The translations under genes were made by a program, and so were the position numbers. 56,222 nucleotides of DNA. It comes from Acerihabitans arboris. GTDB taxonomy: Bacteria; Pseudomonadota; Gammaproteobacteria; Enterobacterales; Enterobacteriaceae. Shown in pieces: positions 1-8,876 of the stretch (positions are counted from its first letter, which is position 1; each line of letters opens with the position of its first letter). The notes under the pieces are model-generated. The model saw only the letters and a program-made list of their open reading frames with translations. It had not been told where the DNA came from and did no database searches. The stretch spans positions 1 to 56,222 of the forward strand of contig NZ_WUBS01000023.1 of NCBI RefSeq assembly GCF_010131535.1, written 5' to 3'.

Positions 1-1
1 G

Positions 2-88
2 AAATGGACGATGCCGCTGAGGGACTGGCGCATGGCGATGAGCCGTTTTATTATCGAGTTCGGTGACCGCCTGGACGGTCACTTCTGA
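2..88 (+). pseudogene. IS256-family transposase, C-terminal remnant (cut by window edge)
   Basis: The frame starting at base 2 is open to a TGA at 86-88. It encodes a Trp-rich tail with W-T-M-P-L-R-D-W-R, then A-M-S-R-F and E-F-G-D-R-L. This pattern is typical of the extreme C-terminus of Mutator/IS256-type transposases (IS285-like), where a W..A...F..F..RL tail precedes the stop. The rest of the gene lies outside the window, so it is unknown whether the element is intact. It ends just downstream of the adaptor gene on the other strand, at the place where an RND pump gene would be expected. Family assignment is from memory of the C-terminal motif. Confidence 0.6.
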
Positions 89-92
89 GAAA

Positions 93-122
93 AGGCATTT
101 ACACAGAATCGTAAACAGGCTC
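93..122. repeat. Probable terminal inverted repeat of the IS256-type element
   Basis: The segment beginning AGGCATTTACACAGAA lies five bases after the transposase stop. It resembles the ends of IS256-family elements such as IS285, which carry a GGCATTTACACA-type terminus. The other end is outside the window, so the repeat cannot be confirmed by pairing. The adaptor gene stop follows about 32 bases later. Confidence 0.45.
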
Positions 123-153
123 CGGCCTGCGGATAAAAAACTGTGCCAGCATA

Positions 154-1314
154 TTATTTTCCCCCAGTCCCGGATGCTATTGCCGCCGAATTGGTCTTAG
201 CGTCAACCTCCACGGCCTTCACCAGCGTGCCGGGCTGAACCTTGTCTGTTCCCTCAACAATCAACTTATCACCACTCTGCAGGCCTTGAGTAACCAACCA
301 GCTATTGCCAATTACCCGATCCGTTGTGACATTGCGCAGTTCCACCTTATTTTCACCATTTATTATCAAGGCGGTGGCATTACCTTTAACATCACGGGTT
401 ATCCCTTGCTGTGGGGCCAGAATGGCATTATCCATGACACCGTTGTTCACCGTCGCGCGGATATACATTCCCGGCAGCAGCTCATGTTCCGGATTGGGGA
501 AAATCGCGCGTAAGGTGACTGAACCGGTTGATTCATCCACTGAGACTTCAGTCAGTTCCAGTCTGCCGATATGCGTATAAACCGAGCCGTCTTCGAGCCT
601 GACGCTGACAGGGAGCATTTCACCATTCTGCTGTGTTAATGATTGCTGTTTACGCAATTTCAACAGCTGTGTACTCGACTGCGTCAGATCGACATAAATG
701 GGGTCCAGCGCACGGATGGTTGCCAGCGCATCAGACTGACTGGCCGTCACTAATGCCCCAGGAGTTACAGAAGATATACCGATGCGCCCGGAGATTGGAG
801 CCTTGACTTTTGTATAGTCTAGCTTGATACGAGCACTTTCCACCGCAGCCTGGTACTGTGCCACCGAAGCCACATTCTGTTGATAAGTTGCCAGCGCATC
901 ATCGGCATCTTGCCGGGACACGCCATTCTCTTTGACCAGGGCGACATAACGTTCGGCCTTTAATTTGCTGCTTTTCAACGTTGCTATAGCGTTTTTTAAT
1001 TGTGCCGTTGCTTCATCGTAACTGGCCTGGTAACTAGCCGGATCAATCTGGTATAAAACCTGTCCCTCTTTAACCTCCTCCCCTTCGGTAAATAAACGCT
1101 TTTTGATAATCCCGTCAACCTGAGGCCGGACATCCGATTTCATGCTGCCGGTAATTCTGCCCGTGAGATCACTTGTCAGGGTAACTGTTTGGGCCTTTAA
1201 TGTCTTAACACCGACTTCCGGTGCCCCCATGCCTCCCTGCATTCCACCTGAATGCTGATCGCAAGCTGTAACCAATATTGCCAAAACAATTAAAAAAAAC
1301 CTGTGAAGAACCAT
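154..1314 (-). CDS. RND efflux periplasmic adaptor lipoprotein (AcrA/MexA family), orphan copy
   Basis: The 386-residue protein would bridge an inner-membrane RND pump and an outer-membrane channel. The N-terminus is a lipoprotein signal with lipobox V-T-A-C, giving an acylated Cys at about residue 18. Next come the beta-barrel/lipoyl half (IKKRLFTEGEEVKEGQVLYQIDPA), a coiled-coil hairpin (about 95-170) and the second lipoyl half (KVKAPISGRIGISSVTPGALV). The order and length match AcrA. It is a paralogue of the adaptor at 26095-27228. No RND pump gene follows: an IS256-type tail sits right after the stop, so the pump was probably lost by IS-mediated deletion or displaced. The promoter region is shared with the divergent TetR gene and contains an inverted repeat. 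The adaptor might still serve another pump, but this is inference. Confidence 0.9.
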   Translation of the reverse strand: MVLHRFFLIVLAILVTACDQHSGGMQGGMGAPEVGVKTLKAQTVTLTSDLTGRITGSMKSDVRPQVDGIIKKRLFTEGEEVKEGQVLYQIDPASYQASYDEATAQLKNAIATLKSSKLKAERYVALVKENGVSRQDADDALATYQQNVASVAQYQAAVESARIKLDYTKVKAPISGRIGISSVTPGALVTASQSDALATIRALDPIYVDLTQSSTQLLKLRKQQSLTQQNGEMLPVSVRLEDGSVYTHIGRLELTEVSVDESTGSVTLRAIFPNPEHELLPGMYIRATVNNGVMDNAILAPQQGITRDVKGNATALIINGENKVELRNVTTDRVIGNSWLVTQGLQSGDKLIVEGTDKVQPGTLVKAVEVDAKTNSAAIASGTGGK

Positions 1315-1332
1315 TTCAACCCACCTGGTAAT

Positions 1333-1344
1333 GAATGTTCATTC
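1333..1344. promoter_or_regulatory. Candidate TetR operator GAATGTTCATTC
   Basis: This inverted repeat (GAATG, two-base spacer TT, CATTC) lies between the divergent adaptor and TetR genes. The identical 12-mer occurs at 27252-27263 in the equivalent position of the second adaptor/TetR pair. Such a position is typical for autoregulating TetR repressors. Binding is inferred. Confidence 0.6.
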
Positions 1345-1422
1345 TCATGATGACATGCTATATTAGGCTCAACAATATTTTAAGAGTAAAGATTTAGAAA
1401 AGAATAATGGCAGAAATAAAGG

Positions 1423-2046
1423 ATGAGAAGACTACCGATGGCATCAAAAACACCGACTATGACAGAGGTCTTGCGCACCCGCCAAATCATTGACGCGGCA
1501 AAAATATGCTTTAAAAATCATGGATTTCATGGCACATCCATGGCTATCTTAGCTGATTTTGCCGACCTCAGCGTGGGGCAAATATATCGTTATTTCAAGA
1601 GCAAAGAGGCATTGATAGAAGCCATCGTGAAAGAAATCGTTTACCATCGAATTGAAGTTCTTGAAGCTCGTGGATTCAATGTGGAAGAGGTTGCGCAAAT
1701 GCTGGCTGAGCGTGACATGGGGAAATTTGACAGTGAATTTGCGATTGATCAAATACTTATGCTCGAAGTAACTGCCGAAGCCAGCCGCAATCTAAATATT
1801 TCCCGGATTTTTAAAGACGCAGATAGAGAATCGTGCAATAGGTTAAATATCTCATTACGAAAAAAATATCCTCATTTTACTCCGCAAGAGATAGCCGCGC
1901 GCGTTGAATTGTTCACAGTGTTGGCATCGGGTTCTGATACCCGTTTTTTGGTCGAAAAGAAATTCTCAACGGAGGAACTGCGTAAAATTTATCTCAATAT
2001 TTTTAACTCAGTTTTTACTGAAAAACACTCAGAACATCCTCAATGA
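1423..2046 (+). CDS. TetR/AcrR-family regulator, divergent from the orphan adaptor
   Basis: The N-terminal TetR helix-turn-helix is clear: I-I-D-A-A...F...G-F-H-G-T-S-M..I-A...S-V-G-Q-I-Y-R-Y-F-K-S-K-E-A-L. A variable helical ligand-binding domain follows, for about 207 residues in total, normal for the family. It is most similar within the window to the TetR at 27331-27957, sharing the F-x-x-x-G-F-H-G and the G-x-I-Y-x-x-F-x-x-K-E-A pattern, so the two are probably paralogues. The start could be the ATG at 1423 or the in-frame ATG at 1438; neither has a strong ribosome site. It likely represses the adaptor gene and itself through the inverted repeat at 1333-1344. The ligand is unknown. Confidence 0.85.
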   Translation: MRRLPMASKTPTMTEVLRTRQIIDAAKICFKNHGFHGTSMAILADFADLSVGQIYRYFKSKEALIEAIVKEIVYHRIEVLEARGFNVEEVAQMLAERDMGKFDSEFAIDQILMLEVTAEASRNLNISRIFKDADRESCNRLNISLRKKYPHFTPQEIAARVELFTVLASGSDTRFLVEKKFSTEELRKIYLNIFNSVFTEKHSEHPQ

Positions 2047-2277
2047 CAGATACGTCGTTTTGAATGAGGTTATATGACATTGATAGCTTCCGTAAGCGTC
2101 AGTCGGACTTAGTATGACTGTTAACGTTGTCCCGTGATAATATCAATGGATGTCCTGATTTTATGCCCCACTATGCTTCTGCCATTTAGCATTGAAAGAA
2201 GCAAACCTCCGGGTAAAATAGAGGGGCTGATTGCATCTTGAAAAGCCCATGACAGACATCGCTTGTTCTTTACGCTG

Positions 2278-2889
2278 TTATTGATTGGCGTAAAGTCGAA
2301 TAAATACCTGGGTAGCAGCGGCGACCGACGCTTCCAACACTGCTGCTTCTACCGGCATAGGATCCAATCCCCAGAGAACTCTCTCTACAATGCCCGCTTC
2401 GCACAATGTTTTAAAATGCAAAGATAACGTTCGCACATCACTCTGATGTATTAGCTTTCTATCCATCAGCGCGCTCATGACTTTGCCAATATGAGACAAG
2501 GTCTTTTTCGGCCCCAGCCCGTAAAACAAACGAACCAGTTCCGGGAAGCGCCCCGCTTCACCGATAATCAGGCGGTTCAGCGCCACAATATTCGGCTGGG
2601 TCACCAGTTCGAGATAGCTTATGCCCAGACGATGCAGAATAACGACAAGCTCCTGACTTTCCGTCGGCGCATCCAGCAAACGCTCCACCAGCCCTTTACC
2701 TGCTTCAACGACATAAGCCTCAAACAACGCCTCCTTGGAAGAAAAATAGCTATAGAGCGTTGCCTTGGAACTTGCCGCCGCAAGCGCAATCGATTCCATA
2801 GTGACCGCAGCAAAGCCATGATCCATAAATAATTTACCTGCGGCCATCACAAAATTTAAACGCCGTGCCTCTGTTTTTTTGCGCATCAT
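2278..2889 (-). CDS. TetR-family transcriptional regulator
   Basis: The 203-residue protein has an N-terminal TetR DNA-binding domain (F-V-M-A-A-G-K-L-F..H-G-F..V-T-M-E-S-I-A..A-A-S-S-K-A-T-L-Y-S-Y-F-S-S-K-E-A-L-F). Its C-terminal region resembles the AefR-like type (LNRLIIGEAGRFPELVRLFY). It is divergent from the carotenoid oxygenase gene with 230 bases between them, so that oxygenase is the obvious candidate target. The shared interval contains TGAACGA at 2913-2919 and its reverse complement TCGTTCA at 2973-2979. These are too far apart for a simple TetR site but could be separate half sites. The regulated gene and ligand are inferred from position only. Confidence 0.85.
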   Translation of the reverse strand: MMRKKTEARRLNFVMAAGKLFMDHGFAAVTMESIALAAASSKATLYSYFSSKEALFEAYVVEAGKGLVERLLDAPTESQELVVILHRLGISYLELVTQPNIVALNRLIIGEAGRFPELVRLFYGLGPKKTLSHIGKVMSALMDRKLIHQSDVRTLSLHFKTLCEAGIVERVLWGLDPMPVEAAVLEASVAAATQVFIRLYANQ

Positions 2890-2934
2890 TCTTGCCCGAA
2901 TTCTTCATTTTATGAACGATATAGTACAGATATG

Positions 2935-2964
2935 TTGACCTTTGTTCCAGATCATGGATAAAGT
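2935..2964 (+). promoter_or_regulatory. Candidate sigma-70 promoter for the carotenoid oxygenase
   Basis: TTGACC at 2935-2940 is followed, 18 bases on, by TAAAGT at 2959-2964. The -35 fits well and the -10 is imperfect. It lies about 155 bases upstream of the oxygenase start, between the two divergent genes. Weak evidence only. Confidence 0.3.
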
Positions 2965-3119
2965 ATACGCATTCGTTCAGTTAATAAAAAAGACGCCAAC
3001 CGAGATATGTGCTTTACCGGCAACAGCTTCATCGCGCTGTTACTTGGCTTTGGCCCGGCGCCAAGTCATCAACAACTAATCACCATTTTTGACATACCAT
3101 AACAACGGAGAGCACCTGC

Positions 3120-4571
3120 ATGAGCCTGCAATTCCCCAACACCCCTGAATTCACTGGCCTTTATCAACCAAGCCGTGTCGAAACCAGCATCATCGACCTT
3201 GAAGTAGAAGGAATGATCCCCGAAGCCATCAAAGGGACTTTTTATCAGGTCGCTCCTGACCCGCATTATCCGCCTATGCTCGGCAACGACATCTTCTTCA
3301 ATGGCGACGGCATCGTCAGCGCCTTTCATTTCGAGAACGGCAATGTCAGCCTGAAACGCCGTTACGTGGAAACTGACCGTCTAAAAGCCCAGCGCCGCGA
3401 GCACCGTTCTTTAAACGGTATTTACCGCAATGCCTACACTAATGATCCGCTGGCGGCCGACAATAATACGACCGCCAACACCACCGTCATCAAGCACAAT
3501 GGTGTGCTGCTGGCCATGAAAGAAGACGCGTTGCCCTGGGCCATGGATCTTGGCACGCTGGAGACGCTCGGCGAATGGGACTTCCACGGACAAATTACCT
3601 CGGCGACCTTTACCGCTCATCCGAAAGTGGATCCTGATACGGGCGCCCTGCTTTGTTTTGCCTATGAAGCCAAAGGCGAGGCCACCCCCGACATCGCCTA
3701 TTTCGAAATCAGCGACGAAGGCAAGCTAATCCGGGAGATCTGGCTTCAGGCGCCGTATGCCGCCATGATCCACGACTTCGCCGTTACCCCACACTATGTG
3801 GTTTTCCCTATCATCCCGCTGACCGCTGACCTTGAACGCATGAAAAGCGGTGGACAGCATTTCCAATGGCAGCCGGACTTGCCCCAGCTGTTCGGCATTC
3901 TGCCGCGCAACGGGTCCGCGGCGGATGTACGCTGGTTTTACGGCCCGGCCAATGGCTTCCAGGGCCATACCCTTAACGCCTATGAAAAAGGCAACAAAAT
4001 TTTCGTCGATATGCCGGTAACCAGCGGCAACGTCTTCTATTTTTTTCCACAAAAAGATGGCTCTGTCCCACCGCCGGAATCCCTGAAAGCGGCGCTGATG
4101 CGCTGGACGTTCGATCTAGATAGCGGCGACGCGCATGTCATCCCGAAAATCCTGACTCGCAGCCCCTTCCCTTGCGAATTCCCGCGCTGCGATGAGCGCT
4201 ATAGCGGCAAACCCTACCGCTACGGCTTCACCCTCGCCTACGACCCGCAACTGCCGTTTAATAGTGCAACGTTAGGCGCGCCGCCATTCCAGTTCTTCAA
4301 TCAGTTGGCGCGAATCGACGTCACGACCGGGGACTGCGAGATGTGGTATCCGGGCGACGCCCAGTGCTTTCAGGAACCGATCTTTATTCCGCGCCACGGC
4401 AAGGCTCCAGAAGGAGATGGCTGGGTGGTCTGCGTGATGAATGACCTTAGAACACGAAGCTCCGATTTGGTGATTCTCGACACGGCACACTGGACCAATG
4501 GGCCCATAGCGAGAATCATCATACCTTTCCGCTTAAGGATGTCCCTGCATGGTAACTGGTCGGGCGACTGA
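3120..4571 (+). CDS. Carotenoid cleavage / lignostilbene dioxygenase family protein
   Basis: The 483-residue protein belongs to the RPE65/carotenoid oxygenase superfamily, non-heme Fe(II) enzymes that split a carbon-carbon double bond in carotenoids or stilbenes. All four iron-binding histidines can be placed: H167 (TAHPK), H218 (IHDF), H283 (GHTLN) and H477 (LHGNW, next to the C-terminus). The N-terminal G-T-F-Y-Q-V-A-P...G-D-G-I-V-S-A-F motif is also typical. There is no signal peptide, so it is cytoplasmic. The ATG has a GGAG ribosome site 9 bases upstream. Such genes are uncommon in Enterobacterales and common in bacteria exposed to plant phenolics, where the substrates are stilbenes. Carotenoid synthesis genes are absent nearby, which favours a dietary or plant-derived substrate. 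A Rho-independent terminator follows. Confidence 0.9.
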   Translation: MSLQFPNTPEFTGLYQPSRVETSIIDLEVEGMIPEAIKGTFYQVAPDPHYPPMLGNDIFFNGDGIVSAFHFENGNVSLKRRYVETDRLKAQRREHRSLNGIYRNAYTNDPLAADNNTTANTTVIKHNGVLLAMKEDALPWAMDLGTLETLGEWDFHGQITSATFTAHPKVDPDTGALLCFAYEAKGEATPDIAYFEISDEGKLIREIWLQAPYAAMIHDFAVTPHYVVFPIIPLTADLERMKSGGQHFQWQPDLPQLFGILPRNGSAADVRWFYGPANGFQGHTLNAYEKGNKIFVDMPVTSGNVFYFFPQKDGSVPPPESLKAALMRWTFDLDSGDAHVIPKILTRSPFPCEFPRCDERYSGKPYRYGFTLAYDPQLPFNSATLGAPPFQFFNQLARIDVTTGDCEMWYPGDAQCFQEPIFIPRHGKAPEGDGWVVCVMNDLRTRSSDLVILDTAHWTNGPIARIIIPFRLRMSLHGNWSGD

Positions 4572-4611
4572 CTTATGAGACCAGATTTATGAGGTTTGTA
4601 ACTATATGAAT

Positions 4612-4640
4612 GACGCCGGCAACAAACCGGCGTCTTGTTT
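4612..4640 (+). terminator. Rho-independent terminator after the carotenoid oxygenase
   Basis: GACGCCGG (4612-4619) pairs perfectly with CCGGCGTC (4627-4634) across a 7-base loop, and TTGTTT follows. It lies 41 bases after the stop codon and would isolate the gene from the tartrate locus. Confidence 0.75.
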
Positions 4641-5111
4641 AACGACACTTACCCTACTTCAATTTGTTACTCTGCATTGTATCGACAGGGCGGACGCTGG
4701 GTAGCATTGTCCCAACGCCATCGATGATAACTCAAGATTGCTCCAACGTTTATTGGCAGACCAACAGCGGATCCCCCGTCATTTAACCACCCCGTTGGAT
4801 ACTATACCAGCAGGTGTACTATTTGACGTTCCTCGCAAAAAAACACATTGTTCCGTGATTGGCAAAATTTCTATCGAATTTCATTGTGTGATATATCTCT
4901 CAATTTAATAATCCAAAAGTATAATTATAGTGATCAGTGATCTTTTTTATCAAAAATTTTTTCGTGAAGGGATTATTCAATATTTTTATATAATCGCCAT
5001 GGGATGATATTGATTACAAGACGGCGCATATTTGTCCGTGAAACTTAGTTGCAAACTTGTGTAAGCTAGTGGGCCATGTCATTTTATTAATAAAAAATCG
5101 GACAATCATTT
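4641..5111. other. AT-rich gap upstream of the tartrate locus, with a coding-like fragment
   Basis: No intact gene is visible. On the plus strand, about 4720-4910 holds one open frame after a stop (residues such as LLQRLLADQQRIPRHLTTPL then AGVLFDV) whose composition looks like protein. It lacks a start and I do not recognise it, so it may be gene debris. From about 4870 the DNA becomes very AT-rich and probably contains the promoter of the MFS gene at 5112. Confidence 0.4.
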
Positions 5112-6422
5112 ATGAATCAAAACATCGAGCAAATGACTTTAAAAAAAATAACATGGCGGATTGTACCTTTCGTCATGATTGTTTATTTCATCGGGTTCTT
5201 TGACAGAATAAATATCGGTTTCGCCGCACTCACCATGAACCAGGAGCTGGGTTTCTCAGACTCGGTTTTCGGTCTCGGGGCGGGACTGTTCTTTCTTGGC
5301 TATTTCATCACAGACGTACCATCCAATATTATACTACAAAAAGTTGGCCCCCGAATCTGGCTCGCTAGAATTCTCATTACCTGGGCCATAATAACAGCCT
5401 GCATGATTCATGTCGAAACCGTTAGAGGATTTTATATACTCCGATTTCTATTGGGCGTAGCGGAGGCGGGATCCTTCTCTGGAATAATTCTGTACCTTAG
5501 TACCTGGTTCCCCATCAAACGACGCGCTCAAGTTATTGCCTTTTTTATGGCCGCGGCACCCATATCCGCAATGCTTGGGTCGCCGCTGGCCGGCGCAATC
5601 CTGAGCACCAACGGCGCATTGGGGCTAAAAGGCTGGCAACTGATGTTCCTGCTATGCACCATAGCCGCAGGCCTGATGGGAATATTCACTTTCTTTTATG
5701 TAAACGATCGACCTGAAAAAAACCGCTGGTTAACCGAAAAAGAGACTAAATGGCTAATCGACACACTGGCTAGTGAGAAACAAAAAAATACTGGCACGGT
5801 AAAAACCAGTATCTGGAAAGGGTTAACCGATATCCGTGTCCTGACCTTGGCGATAGTTTATTTTGGAACGTCGGCAGGGCTTTACTCGCTGAATATATGG
5901 TCGCCACAATTTATTAAGTCCTTTGGCTTGAGTACCATGCAGATCGGCTTTGCTAACGCCATTCCATCAGCTTTAGCTGCTATCTCGATGATTTTGTGGG
6001 CAAAGCATTCTGATAAAACCAAAGAACGCACCTGGCATGTGGTCGGTGCCTGCTTGTTTGCTTGCATCGGATTTTTTCTTGCCGGCTCGGCCCATGCATT
6101 GCCATTGGCAATTGTAGCGTTGATTATGGCTAACATCGGGATTTCCTCATGTAAACCACCGCTCTGGAGCATCCCTTCACTTTTCCTATCCGGTCCTGCG
6201 GCGGCAGCGGGGCTTGCTGCGATTAACTCAATTGGCAATTTAGGCGGATTTGCTGGGCCTGCGCTTATTGGCTGGCTGAAAGAGAGTACAGGGAATTTTT
6301 CCACTGCCCTTTACTGCGTCGCCGGCATGTTGGTTGTTTCAGCATTGTTAACACTTTTGATTGAATTCAGGCGTCGGCAACAAGAAAGTAAAGCAGCGCT
6401 TATTCCCAATAAAATTAAATGA
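5112..6422 (+). CDS. MFS transporter, anion:cation symporter family; probable tartrate importer (TtuB-like)
   Basis: The 436-residue protein has about 12 hydrophobic segments and the MFS motif between helices 2 and 3. Its N-terminus (R-I-V-P-F...I-G-F-F-D-R-I-N-I-G-F-A) is characteristic of the ACS subfamily, which carries tartrate, phthalate, glucarate and similar organic anions. It is the first gene of a run with ttdA, ttdB and the FAH gene (only 16 bases to the ttdA start). The best guess is therefore L-tartrate uptake by H+ symport, like TtuB of Agrobacterium. E. coli instead uses the unrelated TtdT antiporter, so this locus combines TtdAB with a different carrier. Substrate is inferred from context. 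Confidence 0.85.
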   Translation: MNQNIEQMTLKKITWRIVPFVMIVYFIGFFDRINIGFAALTMNQELGFSDSVFGLGAGLFFLGYFITDVPSNIILQKVGPRIWLARILITWAIITACMIHVETVRGFYILRFLLGVAEAGSFSGIILYLSTWFPIKRRAQVIAFFMAAAPISAMLGSPLAGAILSTNGALGLKGWQLMFLLCTIAAGLMGIFTFFYVNDRPEKNRWLTEKETKWLIDTLASEKQKNTGTVKTSIWKGLTDIRVLTLAIVYFGTSAGLYSLNIWSPQFIKSFGLSTMQIGFANAIPSALAAISMILWAKHSDKTKERTWHVVGACLFACIGFFLAGSAHALPLAIVALIMANIGISSCKPPLWSIPSLFLSGPAAAAGLAAINSIGNLGGFAGPALIGWLKESTGNFSTALYCVAGMLVVSALLTLLIEFRRRQQESKAALIPNKIK

Positions 6423-6438
6423 GTAATTGGAGGTCTTT

Positions 6439-7356
6439 GTGAGTAACCAGGAAACAGTATCAGCCCAGAATGCAGTAACAATACTAACCGATGTGATGAC
6501 GCGTTTTACCGGCTATGTCGGCAAACGCCTGCCCACCGACGTTATTAAAAAATTGGAAGACCTGCGCGCCCAGGAAAACAGTCCCTTGGCGAAGGTAGTT
6601 TATGACTCAATGTTTATTAACCAGCAGCAGGCCGACAAGCTAGACCGTCCCTGCTGCCAGGATACTGGCGTTATCCAGTATTTCATTACCGCGGGAGCCA
6701 ATTTCCCGTATTTGGGACAATTAGCCGACATTCTGGAACAAGCCACGCTTGAGGCGACTAAAAACGCCCCCCTACGCCATAATGCGGTTGAAACGTTTAT
6801 TGAAAAAAATACCGGCACAAATACCGGCTCGCGTATTCCCTGGTTAGACTGGGACATAACGCCCGATGATGACGGTTGCACCATAGAAGTCTATATGGCC
6901 GGGGGCGGCTGCTCTCTGCCGGGAGCTGCCAAGGTGCTGATGCCCGGGCAGGGTTATGAAGGCGTCAACCAGTTCGTTTTCGACGTTATCACCTCTTATG
7001 GCATTAACGCCTGTCCGCCGCTACTGGTTGGCGTGGGTATATCCACTTCCGTCGAAACGGCCGCTCGCTTGTCCAAAAAAGCCATACTGCGCCCCGTAAC
7101 TTCGCACCACACCAATGCGGATGCGGCAAAAATGGAGCAATTACTGGAAGATGGACTGAATAAAGTGGGGCTGGGGCCGCAGGGACTGGGTGGTAACTGT
7201 TCGGTTATGGGGGTCAACATCGAATCGTCGGCGCGTCACCCCTCCACCATTGGTGTAGCCGTGTCAACGGGCTGCTGGGCCCACCGCCGTGGAGCCATTC
7301 ATTTTACCGCCGATCTTGCCTATGAAATCCTGTCACACGAGGGGGCCGTATTATGA
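6439..7356 (+). CDS. ttdA: L(+)-tartrate dehydratase, alpha subunit
   Basis: The 305-residue protein is the [4Fe-4S] subunit of the class I fumarase-like enzyme that dehydrates L-tartrate to oxaloacetate. It matches E. coli TtdA along its length. The three expected cluster cysteines are seen in [19 protein letters not shown] and [10 protein letters not shown]. The conserved block H-N-A-V-E-x-F...N-T-G-S-R-I-P-W and E-V-Y-M-A-G-G-G-C is also present. I choose the GTG at 6439 because GGAGG lies at 6429-6433; an upstream TTG at 6427 would overlap that ribosome site. The stop overlaps the ttdB start (ATGA), indicating translational coupling of the two subunits. Confidence 0.93.
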   Translation: MSNQETVSAQNAVTILTDVMTRFTGYVGKRLPTDVIKKLEDLRAQENSPLAKVVYDSMFINQQQADKLDRPCCQDTGVIQYFITAGANFPYLGQLADILEQATLEATKNAPLRHNAVETFIEKNTGTNTGSRIPWLDWDITPDDDGCTIEVYMAGGGCSLPGAAKVLMPGQGYEGVNQFVFDVITSYGINACPPLLVGVGISTSVETAARLSKKAILRPVTSHHTNADAAKMEQLLEDGLNKVGLGPQGLGGNCSVMGVNIESSARHPSTIGVAVSTGCWAHRRGAIHFTADLAYEILSHEGAVL

Positions 7357-7961
7357 AAAAAGTCTTAACCACGCCAATTAAAGATGAAGACCTGCTTTCC
7401 CTCCGAGTCGGCGATGTCGTCTACCTCACCGGTACGCTGGTCACCTGCCGTGATGTCGCGCACCGCCGGCTCATTGAACTGGGGCGTGAATTGCCGGTGG
7501 ATCTGAAGGGGTTGGCCATTTTCCATGCCGGCCCCATTGTGGTTGAAAAAGATCAGGGACGGTTCGAAATGATATCCATTGGCCCAACCACCAGTATGCG
7601 TATGGAAAAATTTGAAAAGGAATTCATCGAACACACCGGCGTGAAATTGATCGTTGGCAAAGGCGGGATGGGAAAAAATACCGAAGAAGGATGCCGTCTT
7701 CATAAAGCTGTCCATGCCGTATTTCCCGGTGGATGCGCGGTATTGGCTGCCACCAGCGTGGAAGAGATAGAAGACGCGCAGTGGCGCGACCTGGGAATGC
7801 CGGAAACGCTTTGGGTCAGCCGGGTAAAAGAGTTCGGGCCGTTAATTATTTCTATCGATACTGAAGGCAATAACCTGTTTGAGGAGAATAAAAAGATCTT
7901 TAATCAGCGCAAACTGCCTGTCATAGAAGAAATTAACCAACAAATTAAATTTATTAAATAA
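7353..7961 (+). CDS. ttdB: L(+)-tartrate dehydratase, beta subunit
   Basis: The 202-residue protein is very close to E. coli TtdB from its first residues ([10 protein letters not shown]) to the end. Shared blocks are [34 protein letters not shown] and G-K-G-G-M-G. It is the swivelling subunit that pairs with TtdA in an alpha2-beta2 tartrate dehydratase. Translation probably reinitiates at the ATGA overlap with ttdA. The FAH-family gene begins 19 bases after its stop, so it is likely in the same transcript. Confidence 0.95.
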   Translation: MKKVLTTPIKDEDLLSLRVGDVVYLTGTLVTCRDVAHRRLIELGRELPVDLKGLAIFHAGPIVVEKDQGRFEMISIGPTTSMRMEKFEKEFIEHTGVKLIVGKGGMGKNTEEGCRLHKAVHAVFPGGCAVLAATSVEEIEDAQWRDLGMPETLWVSRVKEFGPLIISIDTEGNNLFEENKKIFNQRKLPVIEEINQQIKFIK

Positions 7962-7980
7962 TCAAATTATAGGTCTTGGC

Positions 7981-8841
7981 ATGAAATTATTAAGTTTCAT
8001 TCATCCCCATACCGGGGAAAAAACCTGGGGACGCGTTGAGGGAGAGCGGGTTTACGATCTCGGTAAACGCTACTGTGCGTATTTTCCGGATCTTAAATCA
8101 GCCATCGCAGGCGATGCCTTGCCGGAATTAGCCCAGATGACATTGGAAAAACCCGATTTTCATCTGAATGATATTCATTTTTTACCGGTGATCGAGCAGC
8201 CCAATAAAATCTTCTGTGTCGGCATGAACTACCTGGAAAAACGAATTGAATTCGAACAAACCATTGATGCCCCTACGCTGTTCGTGCGCTTCCCTGATTC
8301 TCTCTCCGCCCACGGAGAAGGGATTTGCAAGCCTGTTTCAAGCAATGAGTTTGATTATGAAGGCGAACTCGCGGTGGTGATCGGTAAACCTGCGGACAAC
8401 GTTTCGCGGGATAATGCGTTACAACATGTTGCGGGTTATAGCTGTTTTATGGACGGTTCAGTACGGGATATGCAGTATACCTGGTTCACTTCGGGCAAAA
8501 ACTGGCGCAAAACCGGTGCCTTTGGCCCCTGGCTGGTAACCAGTGACGAAATAACTGATCCACAGGATCTGACCATCAATACCTGGCTGAATGGTTACCT
8601 GGTACAGAATGATTCTACCCATAATATGATCAATTCCGTTGCCTGCCTGATAGAGTACATATCACGCTTTAGTCCCCTTGCCGCGGGGGATGTAATTATT
8701 ACCGGTTCGCCGGGTGGTGTGGGGAAAAAACGCACGCCACCGCTTTTTATGCAAGAAGGGGATGTGATAGAAGTCGATATCAGTAGGATTGGTCGATTGG
8801 TCAATCCCATCTCAGCATTACCCGCCAGGGCATTGCAGTAA
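7981..8841 (+). CDS. Fumarylacetoacetate hydrolase (FAH) family protein; possible oxaloacetate decarboxylase or tautomerase
   Basis: The 286-residue protein has a small N-terminal domain (about 1-70) and the FAH beta-roll. The metal-binding carboxylates E127, E129 and D158 are present, with the same 2- and 29-residue spacing as in FAHD1-type proteins. It follows ttdB by 19 bases. Members of this family hydrolyse acylpyruvates, and some decarboxylate or tautomerise oxaloacetate. Since TtdAB makes oxaloacetate, an oxaloacetate-processing role would complete the pathway to pyruvate. This is inference: other FAH proteins act on 4-carbon to 6-carbon diketo acids or 2-keto-3-deoxy sugar acids. A hairpin lies just after the stop. 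Confidence 0.85.
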   Translation: MKLLSFIHPHTGEKTWGRVEGERVYDLGKRYCAYFPDLKSAIAGDALPELAQMTLEKPDFHLNDIHFLPVIEQPNKIFCVGMNYLEKRIEFEQTIDAPTLFVRFPDSLSAHGEGICKPVSSNEFDYEGELAVVIGKPADNVSRDNALQHVAGYSCFMDGSVRDMQYTWFTSGKNWRKTGAFGPWLVTSDEITDPQDLTINTWLNGYLVQNDSTHNMINSVACLIEYISRFSPLAAGDVIITGSPGGVGKKRTPPLFMQEGDVIEVDISRIGRLVNPISALPARALQ

Positions 8842-8850
8842 TAACAGGGC

Positions 8851-8876
8851 GAATATGCCGGCTTGCCGGCGTATTC
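8851..8876. terminator. Hairpin between converging tartrate operon and lysR gene
   Basis: GAATATGCCGGC and GCCGGCGTATTC form a near-perfect 12-base stem with one G-T wobble. It fills the gap between the FAH stop and the converging LysR stop at 8877. No clear T-run follows on either strand, so it may act as a bidirectional pause or RNA stabiliser rather than a strong terminator. Confidence 0.5.
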
